Assembly: GCF_963576675.1 (NCBI RefSeq)
Contig: NC_088911.1
Location: 129,583,929-129,647,928, forward strand
DNA length: 64,000 nucleotides
Origin: Euphorbia lathyris
Taxonomy: Eukaryota; Streptophyta; Magnoliopsida; Malpighiales; Euphorbiaceae
Direction: 5' to 3'
The notes beneath the pieces were generated by a model that ran no database searches, was not told the DNA's origin, and saw nothing but the letters and a program-made list of their open reading frames with translations. Within the stretch, counting starts at the first letter, position 1. Every line of letters begins with the position of its first letter. Below, one piece after another: positions 47,946-59,822 of this stretch. A program made the translations under genes and the position numbers.

Positions 47946-48078
47946 GACGGCGCCAATTGTTGTAGCCTGAACTAAACAATAAATTTGTTGAATGGAAGAT
48001 TAATCCATGAACCTCTGAAGGAAGGCGGTCCTTCCAAACAGATTGATGACGGTCGACGTTTCTCGAGGATCAAACCTC

Positions 48079-48215
48079 CTGGATGAATGTTGAACGTCCC
48101 TGAATGAAGGTGGAAGGTCTCTGAAGGAAGGTTGAACGTCAGGATGGAGGTTGAAGGTCTCTGGATGAAGATTGAACGTCCTTGGTGATGGTTGATCTTC
48201 CTTGAGGATTAAACC
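48079..48215 (+). repeat. Imperfect short repeats inside the 3' LTR
   Basis: Phrases like ggatgaatgttgaacgtccc, gaaggtggaaggtctctg and gaaggttgaacgtc recur about five times at 25-30-base spacing. Confidence 0.6.
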
Positions 48216-48439
48216 TGTTACAGTGTGGGAAGCGGTCTTCCCACAAACGCTCCGATGCTTAAGTCAGATATAATAAAATATAGTCTCTTTCTCTCTCCAA
48301 AAGCCAACCCTTTCCTCTTCAGCTTTAAGCCTATTATAGGAATAAGGGTGGAAGTTACCTGTGCGCTATCGGTATAAGATCGTGCTGAACGTGGACTTCA
48401 TTATTTAAGGCCATAATGGAATACGTGGGTAGTGGCTAT

Positions 48440-51190
48440 ATCATTACGTAAGTTCAAAGGTTTTACGTAAAACTCTAATTTTCCCAAGGTTTGTGGATTT
48501 TTTCTCCTAAAATAACAAGATTACATAAATTTACTCAAACCTTATGTAAATTATGTTTAAAAATAAAAGATTTACTTAAAATTCATAGGTTTACGTAAAA
48601 CTCTATTTTCAGAAGGTTTGTGATTTTTTTTCTTCTAAAATAAAAAGGTTACGTAAATTTAGTCAAACTATACGTAAATTATATCTAAAAATAAAATCCT
48701 TACGTAAAGTTCAAAGGTTTTACGTAAAACTCTAATTTTCACAAGGTTTGTGGGTTTTTTCTCCTAAAATAACAAGGTTACGTAAATTTAGTCAAACCTT
48801 ACGTAATTATGTTAAAAAATAAAAGATTTACGTAAAATTCATAGGTTTTATGTAAAACTCTATTTTCACAAGGTTTGTGCTTTTTTTTCTCCTAAAATAA
48901 AAAGGTTAAGTAAATTTAGTCAAACTATACGTAAATTATATTAAAAATTAAAGATTTGCATAAATTTCAAAGGTTTTACGTAAAACTCTAATTTTTACAA
49001 GGTTTGTGGATTTTTTCTCCTAAAATAACAAGGTTACGTAAATATAGTCAAATCTTACGTAAATTAGTCAAAAAATAAAAGATTTATGTAAAATTCATAG
49101 GTTTTACATAAAACTCTATTTTCACAAGGTTTGTGATTTTTTTCTCCTAAACTAAAAAGGTTACGTAAATTTAGTCAAACTATACGTAAATTATATCTAA
49201 AAATAAAAGATTTACGTAAAGTTCAAAGGTTTTACGTAAAACTCTAATTTTCACAAGGTTTGTGGATTTTTTCTCCTAAAATAACAAGGTTACGTAAATA
49301 TAGTCAAACCATACGTAAATTATGTCAAAAAATAAAAGATTTACGTAAAATTCATAGGTTTACGTAAAACTCTATTTTCACAAGGTTTGTGATTTTTTTT
49401 CTCCTAAACTAAAAAAGTTACGTAAATTTAGTCAAACTATACTTAAATTATATCTAAGAATAAAAGGTTTACGTAAAGTTCAAAGGTTTTACGTAAAACT
49501 CTATTTTTCACAAGGTTTGTGGATTTTTTCTCCTAAAATAACAAGGTTATAGAAATTTAGTCAAACCTTACATAAATTATGTCAAAAAATAAAAGATTTA
49601 CGTAAAATTCATAGGTTTTACGTAAAACTCTATTTTCACAAGGTTTGTCATTTTTTCTCCTAAATTAAAAAGGTTATGTAAATTTAGTCAAACTATACGT
49701 AAATTATATCTAAAAATAAAAGATTTACATAAAGTTCAAAGGTTTTACATAAAACTCTAATTTTCACAAGAAAAGATTTACGTAAAGTTCAAAGGTTTTA
49801 AGTAAAACTCTAATTTTCGCAATGTTTGTGGATTTTTCTTCTAAAGTAAAAGGGTTACGTAAATTTAGTCAAACCTTACATAAATTATGTCTAAAAATAA
49901 AAGATTTACGTAAAATTCATAGGTTTTACGTAAAACTATATTTTCGGAAGGTTTGTGATTTTTTTTCTCCTAAAATAAAAAGGTTATGTAAATTTAGTCA
50001 AACTATACGTAAATTATATCTAAAAATAAAATACTTACGTAAAGTTCAAAGGTTTTACGTAAAACTCTAATTTTTATAGGGTTTATGGGTTTTTTCTCGT
50101 AAAATAACAAGGTTACGTAATTTAGTCAAACCTTACATAAATTATGTCAAAAAATAAAAGATTTACGTAAAATTCATAGGTTTTACGTAAAACTCTATTT
50201 TCACAAGGTTTGTGATGTTTTTTCTCCTAAAATTAATTGGTTACGTAAATTTAGTCAAACTATACGTAAATTATATCTAAAAATAAAAGGTTTACGTAAA
50301 GTTCAAAGGTTTTACGTAAAACTCTAATTTTCACAAGATTTGTAGATTTTTTCTCCTAAAATAACAAGGTTACGTAAATATAGTCAAACCTTACGTAAAT
50401 TATGTCAAAAAATAAAAGATTTACGTAAAATTCATAGGTTTTACGTAAAACTCTATTTTCACAAGGTTTGTGATTTTTTTTCTCCTAAACTAAAAAGGTT
50501 ACGTAAATTTAGTCAAACTATACGTAAATTATATCTAAAAATAAAAAATTTACGTAAAGTTCAAAGGTTTTACGTAAAACTCTAATTTTCACAAGGTTTG
50601 TGAATTTTTTCTCCTAAAATAACAAGGTTACGTAAATTTAGTGACACCTTGCGTAAATTATGTCTAAAAATAAAAGAGATTTTACGCAAAACTCTTTTTC
50701 ACAAGGTTTGTGAATTTTTTTATCCTAAAATAAAAAGGTTGCGTAAATTTAGTTAAACTATACGTAAATTATATCTAAAAATAAAAGGTTTACGTAAAGT
50801 TCAAAGGTTTTACGTAAAACTCTAATTTTCACAAAGTTTGTGGATGTTTCCCCTAAAGTAAATGTTACGTAAATTTAGTCAAACCTTACGTAAATTATGT
50901 TTAAAAATAAACGATTTACGTAAAATTAAAGGTTTTACAGAAAACTATATATTTCACAAGGTTTGTGGAATTTAACTCCTAAAATAACAAGGTTACGTAA
51001 ATTTAAACTAATTTTACAGAAAGTATGTCTAATGTAAATTCAGTTCAACTTTACGTGAATTATGTCTAAAAAAAAGATTTAAGAAAAGTTCGAAGTTTTA
51101 TGTAAAACTCTAATTTTCACAAGGTTTATGATTTTTTCTCCTAAAATAACAATGTTATGTAAATTTAGTCCAACCTTATGTTCTTAGAAC
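48440..51190 (+). repeat. Satellite with about 128-bp monomers alternating as two types
   Basis: About 21 monomers are present. Type A contains ctaattttcacaaggtttgt, gg and then a run with ctcctaaaataacaagg and tcaaaccttacgtaaatta. Type B contains ctctattttcacaaggtttg, tg and then ctcctaaaataaaaagg and tcaaactatacgtaaatta. They alternate, giving a dimer of about 256 bp. Every monomer has several ttacgtaaa sites, many in the palindrome tttacgtaaa. Divergence rises at the right edge (after about 50,640). The short ORF at 49,822-50,070 only translates the array. Confidence 0.9.
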
Positions 51191-51501
51191 TTTTTAGAAC
51201 CTTATATCCAAATGGGGGCAATAACTAGTAATTTAGGAGCGCTATTGAGCAATTCACTTATTTAATCTATCAAATGAACACATAAAGAATAAGAAAAAAA
51301 TGAGAATGCTTGATTAAAAAATGCAAAGAGTAGGAATGTGATTGACACTAAAAAAAATAATCTTCCTCTAATCCCTGTAACTTCACTTTCTTTTAGCATC
51401 CACGCTTGACCGAGTTGTGTTCAAACTTTTGTTTAAAAGCAAACATAACATTTTTTTTGAAGAATAAAACAACAAGAATGAGCAGGAGAAGCTTTAATGT
51501 C
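51191..51501. other. Spacer between satellite and CYP38 fragment
   Basis: No gene or repeat is recognised. Confidence 0.3.
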
Positions 51502-52818
51502 CTATTTAACTCGCATCTTGGCTATCAACATTGTTCCAAATGCATTGAATGGAAGTCCCGTCTGCGCCTTGTATAAGCCATACTCCTGTCAATTCATAAT
51601 TTCATAGAACATAAAATTAGAGATTCAACAAAACACATGATTGTTTTAGAAATGAATAAAGCTAAAAAAAATTAAAATTGAAGAGCAACATATGAACAAA
51701 CAATAGAGAGGAGATTTCTCCTCATTCACCATTATCTCCAATGGTATAGTCCGAGTTTTCTCAGCACTAGGATCAATAAAACCATCTACAGAACAAACAA
51801 AATATCCCGTTAGGACAATAAAGCAATCCGATGCAATAAATTGAAGGAGACCTTTTAACTTACATCCATAAAACATGGTTTATACCAAGAGGTAACATGT
51901 CAAAATTTATGTGACAATTAGTTTCAAGGAATTCTTGTAAGAGCTGCAACAACATAACTCAGTCATTTCAATCTTTTATTATTATTTTTGTCATCAGCAA
52001 AGGAGAAAAATGAGGCAATAGTAATGAACCAATTTTGTGTATGTAATTCAAATACGAGTGTCCATTAAGCTATCATAACATATTTTGAAGCACTGTTGAA
52101 ATCTATGTAATATGATATAACCTTTTGTTCCTTTTAACTAACATTTAACTAATACTCCACATATTAAAAATATTGTTAAGCACCAGAATGTTATTCCACT
52201 TTAAACAAACACAACAAATGTTTGAGCTTGTAAATCAGCAATTATTGCCAACATTGCATACCCCCCACCCCCCCACACACACACATATTATAATTATAAT
52301 TAAGTAGCTCCTTATGTTTAGAAGCCACTTCATCAGTGTTCCTATCCTCAACAACCTATTGAAGCTCATTCATTCCAGCTTCTAGCTCGTCAAGTAGTTC
52401 TACTCCATGATCATTCTTTGATTCAGTCAGGTTTGAGATGATAAAATAAAACTCTTTTCGTGCTTAAAAGATCGAGAAATATGATTTACATTTTATATCC
52501 CACATACAAACAATTTTCATGTTACCATTAACCCAACATTATAAACAAAGAAAAAACTCTTAAAGAGAATAAAACCACTACCACATATTATATTCACCTA
52601 AAAGCAAAAAAGGGTTCAAGGAGTCTTACTCTTTCCACAAAATCAAGTGCCTTGACTCCAACAATCTTGAAGCTTTTGTGATATCTTCAAGTGGTTTCTG
52701 CACTTCCCTTATAGCTTTGTTGTCAATTCGAAATGCATATGTTAAGAGTGCTCTTTGGTCCTTAATCGACAGTCCAGATATTAACACGGCTAGAACATGC
52801 AATGCAGGAGTAGATGTG
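51502..52818 (-). pseudogene. CYP38: Fragment of CYP38 (TLP40), thylakoid-lumen cyclophilin-like protein
   Basis: On the minus strand four pieces follow in the order of the CYP38 protein. 52,818-52,626: [32 protein letters not shown], then a one-base frameshift into [11 protein letters not shown]. 52,438-52,318: ESKNDHG, LEAGMNELQ, a stop, VVEDRN. 51,831-51,703: [31 protein letters not shown]. 51,585-51,502: an AG acceptor, then EYGLYKAQTGLPFNAFGTM. CYP38 acts in the thylakoid lumen in photosystem II assembly. The transit peptide, the region between the leucine-zipper-like part and SDGF, and the C-terminal cyclophilin end are missing. Intron DNA is retained between pieces, so this is a genomic fragment, not a retrocopy. 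Identification rests on memory of the family, but the matches are long and collinear. Confidence 0.85.
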
Positions 52819-55182
52819 CACTACCAGACCAATTGAATAAAGGTGGTCTAGTAATTAATCCAACAGCCAAAACAAGAGAAATTCAACAATGCTTCAACAA
52901 ATATGACTTCCCTCTCTTCTCAACAAATTATCTTCATTGATCATTTCAATTCCTAAAAATTACATAAACCTTAAAAAAAACTGCTATATAATTTATGCTA
53001 TGAATATCCCAAATCCAAATCAACTCCTGCCAGTGAACAGGTTTTATCTATCCTAGAGAAACTTTCAAACCCTAGGAGTTTTGAATAAGCCATATCCTCA
53101 AAAAGCTCAAGTATAACAATAACGAACCCAATTTTCAAATTCCCATTTTATACATTGGCGAATTAAATATGAACTCCTATGAAAATGAGCACAGTTTGAA
53201 CTGTCTAAATCAACATAGATTACCCATAAATTTCCAACTACTGATTTAACAGTAAAATCAATCGGGTGAAAGCGTGGAAACTAAATGTAGCACCTTAAAA
53301 AATGACCTCCTACTAAGTTAAGCCCGATTCCTGAAGACGAGTTTAGAAACAGCAAGAGAGGAAGAGAAATGACATTGTATGAGGGCTTCCATAGTTAGAG
53401 TTAAAGAAAAGTTCCGTTAGATAACAAAGATATATAACATTAAAGATATTTTAAGAATTTAAAGCTAGAAATTGAAAGGAACATACACGAAAGGTTTTAC
53501 CAAAACCAAACAAAAAATTGAAAATTACCTAAATTTCATATTCCTTCTGTCTCCGATCTTTCCAAAAGATCAACACTGATTGCAAAAGAGTACGAGATTG
53601 CAGAAAAGTCGAGGCATTGTGGAGACTGTAATAGATGAGAGGCGACCGGAGCAGAGATGCGGTGAGATAAGAGTCCGAGAAAGGACAGGAGAGACATGGT
53701 ATTGAAGAAAGATGGAGAGAGGAGTAGAAGACCGGAAGAACAATTAACCGGTTAAATTAATCGAATGTCCTGTTAATATAATTGGATGGTTGAGATTAAT
53801 AGTAATTATAATCAACAGTGATCTAAGCAAAGTAAATATTACTTTGTTTTTCAACACAGTAACTGTAACCTACACCCATATTAAATAATACATAAAACTC
53901 AAAATTAAAAAAACTAATTCCAATTATATCAAATACTAATAAATATTATTGAAACAACACATCCTGTACAAAGTAAATGCTTATTCCTTTTTTGTTTTAA
54001 AATTTAAAAAGAAAATCAGTACAAATATTTGACAAAAATCCTCAATTAAAAAAAATCAACAACTTTTACACATTTTAAAAAATAAAAAATATTTCTTTTC
54101 TTCATTCAACTCCCATAAAAAAACAATTCATCAGATAAACCCACTATATTCTGTTAATGGCTACTAGAATTTTATATAAAAAACAATATTTTCATGCACA
54201 TATGAATTTCTTTAATGATGTTTTGTAATTTCTTAAATAATGTGATTTTTACTAGATTTGTAAAATTTCTTGAATGATGTTTTGTAAAATTCTGGAGAAT
54301 TCTACCTAGGTTATTATCTATTCATTGTTATTTTTCTTTAAACATATTAAACATAGAGATATGCAATATTAAAATCTACAAGAAAACCGGATCATCATTA
54401 CTTGTTTTATAATAGTTGACATTCCATTCTTATATAATTTTATTGATTTAGATTTTTTTTACCACCATTGTTGATATCTTAGATTTAGAAAAGATTTAGA
54501 AACAATTAGATTGAATTACTGAAGTTTTAAATAATTATCTGCAAAAGAATCTGTAAATAACAGAGATGTAGAATACAAGTAAAATCACTAAACGAAATAA
54601 AATATTGGAAGTTATCACCTAGAATTTAGGGATTAGTTATTTTTTCTTTTTGGTGAATGAGATTTATTATTAGTATCTCCGAAAAAATTAATTATTAAAC
54701 AAAACAGTGTAACTGTTAAATATGACAAAATGCTAAAATATTTTGATTTTTGATATTTTAATTAATAAAAAAATAAGAAATTGATAAAAGCCAATAACTT
54801 ACCAACACTAATTGTAAAATAAATTGAATATGTGAGTGTTGGTGTAATTTTCCCTTAATAATATTATAATTATTAAATGTTTGTTGATTTTTTATTAGTA
54901 TTTTTTATTCTGCAAAAGGAAAAAAACAAAAACTATTTAATTAGTTTCTAATTGTCATAGAAGTGGTCTTCACGAATTGGACAAATGCATTAAAAAAATA
55001 AATTTGACACTATGACTAAAAACAATGCATATAATGAAGTGGGTGTTTACTATATTCTGTTTCATTAATCAGGTGGGTGTTTACTGTATAGTTACTGCAT
55101 AATTCAATTTGAACTATTGTTTTTTGGGATATTGATTTAGTAATTCGTTTGAACTAATGTTTTTGTAATTTAATGAAGGAAA
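52819..55182. other. Non-coding stretch between CYP38 fragment and hAT transposase
   Basis: A minus-strand ATG near 53,697 opens MSLLSFLGLLSHRISAP, which might be a 5' exon, but I see no family match. At 53,826-53,880 acttcatttg-like MITE phrases (aagtaaatattactttgttt) recall the ACTTTG MITE ends. From 55,030 the phrase gtgggtgtttact occurs twice within 60 bp, just upstream of the transposase start. Confidence 0.35.
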
Positions 55183-57390
55183 ATGTCTTCTTCGGGCATC
55201 AAGCGGAAATCAACGTGTGATAGTTCATCAACATATAGTGTTAAATTTAACTCTATGCTACCACCCCGACCACAATCACATGCTGATAGTACTAGCATCA
55301 GTGGACCAAATATCCCAACTAACATTGTTGGCTCTTCTCCATCTCAAAAAGGTGATGCATCTCTTTCTCAAGAAGATAGCAAAACTAGATCTTTTGTGTG
55401 GGAACATTTTACAAAGCTTCGTGATTCACAAGGAGAGTTAACTGGTAGAGTAATTTGTATTTGGTGTCATGGAAATTATCAAGGAATAAGTGGGAAAGGC
55501 ACTTCAAGTCTATGGAAACATTTGAGAGAATCTTGTAAAAAATTTCCACATAAAGAAGATTTGACGGAAGCACAAAAAAATAAAGATAAAACTCAGCCAA
55601 TTTTAGTATTTAACAAACCAAATGATAGTAAGAAAGCAAAATTGGTTTGCCATAGTTTTGATCAAGAGCGTTGTAGAAGAGATTTGGTTAATTGAAACTT
55701 CAAGTCTCCAAAATGTGTCATACATGTGTTTAACTGCTCATTTTGTTGATAGTGAATGGTGTGTGCAAAAGAAAATTTTGAATTTCTGTATGGTAGAAAG
55801 TCATAAAGGGATTCATCTTGCTAATGCTATTAGTTCTTGCATGGAAGAGTGGGGATTGACTAGGATAATGTGCATAACTGTTGATAATGCTTCAGCTAAT
55901 GATGTCGCAGTTGAACAATTGAAGAAAAAAATTGATTAAAAAAAATGCACTTGTGTTGGATGGAGTTTCTTTTCATATGAGATGTTGTTCTCATATTCTT
56001 AATTTGATAGTCAGAGATGGTCTTCAACTAGTTGATGAATCAATCAAAAGAATAAGAGCTTCAGTTAAATACATTTATAATAGCCCACAGAGACTTGCTA
56101 CCTTCAAACATTGTTGTGAGTCATCAAATATTAAGTATACAAAAGCATTATGTTTAGATTGCCCTACTAGATAGAATAGTACTTATTTGATGTTGGATGT
56201 TGCATTAGGATATCAAAAGGCATTTGACAAGTTAGAAGATCTTGATAAGAAATATGCAGAGGAATTTGTGAATGATATTCTTGTTGAGAGTGATTGGGTG
56301 AATATTAAGAATCTATGTAGGTTCTTAAAAAGGTTTTATGACATAACTTGCAAATTATCTGGCTCGTCATACTCTACATCTAGCCTTTATTTTTCCAAGG
56401 TGATGAAAATTCTCAAGGATATAACATTATGCCAAAATAGTAAAAATTCTTCTTTGAAACACATGGGAATTCAGATGAGAGCAAAATTTGATAAATATTG
56501 GGGTTCTATTGACACAATGAATATGATGCTTTTTGTAGCAGTAGTTTTAGATCCAAGGTATAAGATGAAATATTTGATGGCTAAATATATTGAATTTTAT
56601 AGCGAGAGTGATGCTAATGAGTTGGTGGCACGAGTTACAAAGATTATTATTATATTGTTAGATGAATATAAGGTAAAAGATGTGGATTTTGGAGCACAAA
56701 TTTCTAGGTTTGATGAAGTGGATGATGATATTGATGATTATTTTTTGGATGTCGATAAAAATAATGTGGTAACCGAGGGAGATTGGGATAGATATGTCAA
56801 TGAGTTACCTGAGAAATATGTAGTTGATTTTGACCTTCTAGCGTGGTGGAAGGTTAATGCTATAAGGTATCCAGCTTTATCTCAAGTTGCTAAAGATGTT
56901 TTTGCAATCCAATGTTCTACTGTAGCTTCCGAATCTACATTTAGCACGAGCGGTAGAACTTTAGATCAATTTAGGAGTTCTTTAACTCCTATTACTGCTG
57001 CAGTGTTGATTTGTTGTCAAGATTGGCTAAGAACCTCGACTCTAGCGTTCAAATATGAAGAAGAACTTGATGATCTCGAAGCTATTGAACAAGGTAATAT
57101 TTCTTTAAAATTTTTATTTTTATTTATTTATTTTAATGTGAATATGAATTAATTACGTGCATAATTTATTAGTTATAGATTTTGATAAAATTGAATTTAA
57201 AAAAAAATTAATTAACCATTTCTCTTCTTTAGGTTATACTAATTGCATATTCATACGTATTCTTAATATGAATTTTTTTTTAACTTTGTTCTCTAATTTT
57301 ACAGAAATTAGTTCTGATCCATATTTCAATTGGATTATTGAAGTTTTTCAATGTAACACAAGTACATTGATTTTGTTTGACAATTAATAT
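55183..57390 (+). pseudogene. hAT transposase (BED finger type), disabled
   Basis: The reading opens MSSSGIKRKSTCDSS. A BED zinc finger follows at about 55,395-55,545 (FVWEHF, ICIWC, SSLWKHLRESC). Near 55,680 the frame breaks and sequence jumps into the RNase-H-like core at LQNVSYMCLTAHFVDSEW, so the segment holding the first catalytic Asp is missing. Further breaks are a frameshift at the A run at 55,925-55,945, and TAG after CPTR at 56,172-56,174 where the family has Trp. The C-terminal dimerisation region is clear (YPALSQVAKDVFAIQCSTVA, then SESTFSTSGR). A last intron (GTAATA at about 57,093 to AG at 57,304) leads to EISSDPYFNW and a TAA at 57,387. RICESLEEPER-like hAT proteins share this layout. 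Confidence 0.85.
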
Positions 57391-57723
57391 GTATTGTAAA
57401 CAAATGTTATTTCATTTGGCTAAGAATTTTTATTTTACTTAAATATTTTATATTTTTATCTTATAAATTTAATTTTAATTTCATTAGAATATTTATCCGA
57501 ATAACCGAATAACTGTATTGGATTGAACTTGATTGGACCGGAACCGATCTCCAAATCTCTGAACTGGATTGAACCGAAATTTTTGGTACAATCCAATCTT
57601 GGAGATTTAATATTTCAACCCAAGTTTGGAGATTTCTATTTTGAAATCTCCGAACTACAATCCAATCTTGGAGATTTTTGAATCTCCGGATTGGACCGGA
57701 CTGTGCCCAACCCTAGAAGCAAC

Positions 57724-58990
57724 ATCCACATCTTAACAAATAAAATTTAAATAGATGAAATTTATGCATATGCACACATATAAGTATGGTCCACAATTGC
57801 AAATATTATATATATACATATGAATCGAAATTGTAGAAAATGGGAACTCCCTTTACTCCATATAAGCACAGAACCACAAATCAATGAAGCAACTGATGGA
57901 GCATGTTGGTCCAAACGGGTTATGATCATCTCTTTATCGAGTTTGGCGCTACTGAGAGAGGAAAATAAGAGATGCCATCACTATGAGTAAAACCCAAAAG
58001 ATAAGCAATATGAAAGGCCAATTTATAATTAAGGAAGTTACCTGTCCATTCATAATTCAGATAACATGAAAGGATCATCTAAAGAGAAGGAACCAGCATA
58101 GAGTCCCTGTACAAAACCAAGTGAAACACACATAGATCTAAATTCAAAGAACACCAAATACATAAAGAACACAAACAAAACCGGAAAAGAAGAAATTAAA
58201 AGCATATGTAGAAGTCATTAAGCAAAAATAACAAATAGAATTGCCATAACCTAATAGCATAAAGATCTAAAAATTCTGATAGCATAAAACTAAGTTTGAA
58301 GAATCCAGGCAATAGAGCAGTGGAAGAAATAGCTCTTAAGGGCAATGCAGTTATATTATATATAAAAATTGATGGAAATAAGAAATATGTTTTGGCCGGG
58401 GTGAAAAAAAGAAAATGTAATTATTGTTCACCCAAAATTTATGCATTACATCCTAGAGAGACTTAAAATATAACAAACAAAAGGTGTTAAGGAGAAAAAT
58501 GAACTTCATTTTCGTTAATGGCAGGGAAATATTGATTTTCATGGGTAATTAAGGATTTAGAAGTGAAAAATCAATAAGTTGGATTACAATGCCGTTAAAT
58601 AGTTCTAAGGGAATAAAAAACTTCAACTTTTTAACATGAACAATTAGGCATTAAAGTCGAAAGGGAGTAACATATTTAAAATAATTTCATCAACATATAT
58701 AATTCTCCTATCTCGCATGAAAATTTCAATTTGGATAGGAAAGTAGGAGTTTATATTAGTGTTTCAATTGCAAATTAGTAAAATCATGTAAATGAGCAAT
58801 CACACATTATGTTTCTGCTAGCAGAGAATGTATTCCAAAGGCTAGCATAAAGAAAATAACCAGAACTAATTAAAATACATTCAATGAAATTAAACTAAAG
58901 TAAATTACCTTCCAACGACATTATAAAGAGATTTGCAGATAATCCACAGAAACCGATCTGGCAAGGGCGATTTCGGATGGTAAGGTATCA
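57724..58990. other. Intergenic DNA right of the hAT block
   Basis: No gene is supported. Minus-strand segments near 58,110-58,040 and 58,990-58,910 end in plausible GT donors and follow AG acceptors. They might be exons of a non-coding transcript that starts in the copia LTR at 59.45 kb. Otherwise AT-rich. Confidence 0.3.
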
Positions 58991-59099
58991 GTGCCCTATT
59001 AGAAATCTTAGATTTCATCATAATATTAGACAAACATAATTGCCTAGATGTTTGAATAAGATGATTTTCACAAACACTTAATAACAGTCAGAAGAGCGT

Positions 59100-59454
59100 A
59101 CCTTGATCCATTCTGGAATCACGAGAATTGTGTTTCTCTCACTTAACCCTTTAGACTTTACAGATTTTCTAGATGGAGAGAAAACGACTTTTAGATAAGT
59201 TAGAGAGAGGACCAATTCTGATTATGTTCTATAAATATACCTTCCATCAAGGTATCTCTTCATCCATAAGGTACCTTTTCATTAATGAACCAATAGGATT
59301 CAACGTACCCTTTGGTTAATCAAAACATGATGATTGATCGTACCCTTACGTGAACTGGCCAATAGCATTTATTGTTTTATTTTATCAAACTACATAAGTA
59401 TATAATATACTAGGACCATATTCTAACCGGATATAAATTATGGAAAATCCAACA
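59100..59454 (-). mobile_element. Copia 3' LTR (second lineage), left limit uncertain
   Basis: On minus, accaagtgggaga is a polypurine-like tract directly followed by TGTTGGATTTTCC at 59,454, a common junction in plant copia elements. I could not identify the other end of the LTR; 59,100 is a guess based on the loss of LTR-like sequence after gattccagaatggatcaag. Sequence 59,455-59,822 would be the 3' internal region. Confidence 0.5.
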
Positions 59455-59822
59455 TTCTCCCACTTGGTCCGTGTGAAATTATATATATACAGTTTAATAA
59501 CAAACATAAGGCGCGCATTAAAAAATAAACTCATTACCATACTGGTCAAACATAAAGTCATTGTTAAGCAATAAGACTAATAAGGATCATAGCGGTTGTA
59601 TGTCAGTTCATCGACATAGTCTCTTCCATGTATCACAATATAAATCTTATACTCAAAATGAATTATAATAAGTTTTTCATGATGTTCCAACAATAATGTC
59701 TTTGTTAGAGACTATATCCTGTTTAATGCCCATTATGCATTCATGTATATATACTATTTATAAGAAACATGATATAAAAATTTATATCAGAAACAATATG
59801 TAAATGAGCTCAGAGTGTCAAA
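59455..59822 (-). other. Copia internal 3' non-coding remnant
   Basis: No coding motif is seen. It lies between the polypurine tract of the copia LTR and the left end of the SIRE-like LTR, which appears to have inserted here. Confidence 0.35.

Larger units (their letters stand above)
44092..48401 (+). mobile_element. LTR element with Transposase_28-type gene
   Basis: A segment of about 120 bp (ttcctcttcagctttaagtc to ctgaacgtggacttca) occurs at 44,092-44,211 and 48,282-48,401 with few differences. At the right it is the end of a longer LTR that starts TGTTGTAGCCTGAAC at about 47,959, just after gacggcgccaat. At the left only the LTR end remains. Between lie a 29-bp minisatellite, a broken gene and a second tandem array. 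No reverse transcriptase is present, so this is a large non-autonomous (LARD-like) element. Confidence 0.6.
43497..57715 (+). mobile_element. Putative 14.2-kb hAT element with nested and captured DNA
   Basis: The left end aaggctgggcgtttggact and the right end read on minus tagggttgggcacagtcc are similar in the style of hAT termini. They are flanked by 8-base gaagcaaa (43,489-43,496) and gaagcaac (57,716-57,723), one mismatch. Both subterminal regions (43,520-43,690 and 57,490-57,710) are rich in ccgaa, gaactgga and ttggaccg motifs. A hAT transposase remnant lies near the right end. Enclosed are an LTR element, a satellite and a CYP38 fragment. The alternative is two hAT ends from different copies that happen to share flanking bases. 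Confidence 0.5.

Noticed and set aside
49822..50070. 82-codon ORF with repeated KVKGLRKFSQT-like segments
   Set aside because: It is the in-frame translation of two satellite monomers; neighbouring monomers do not keep the frame.
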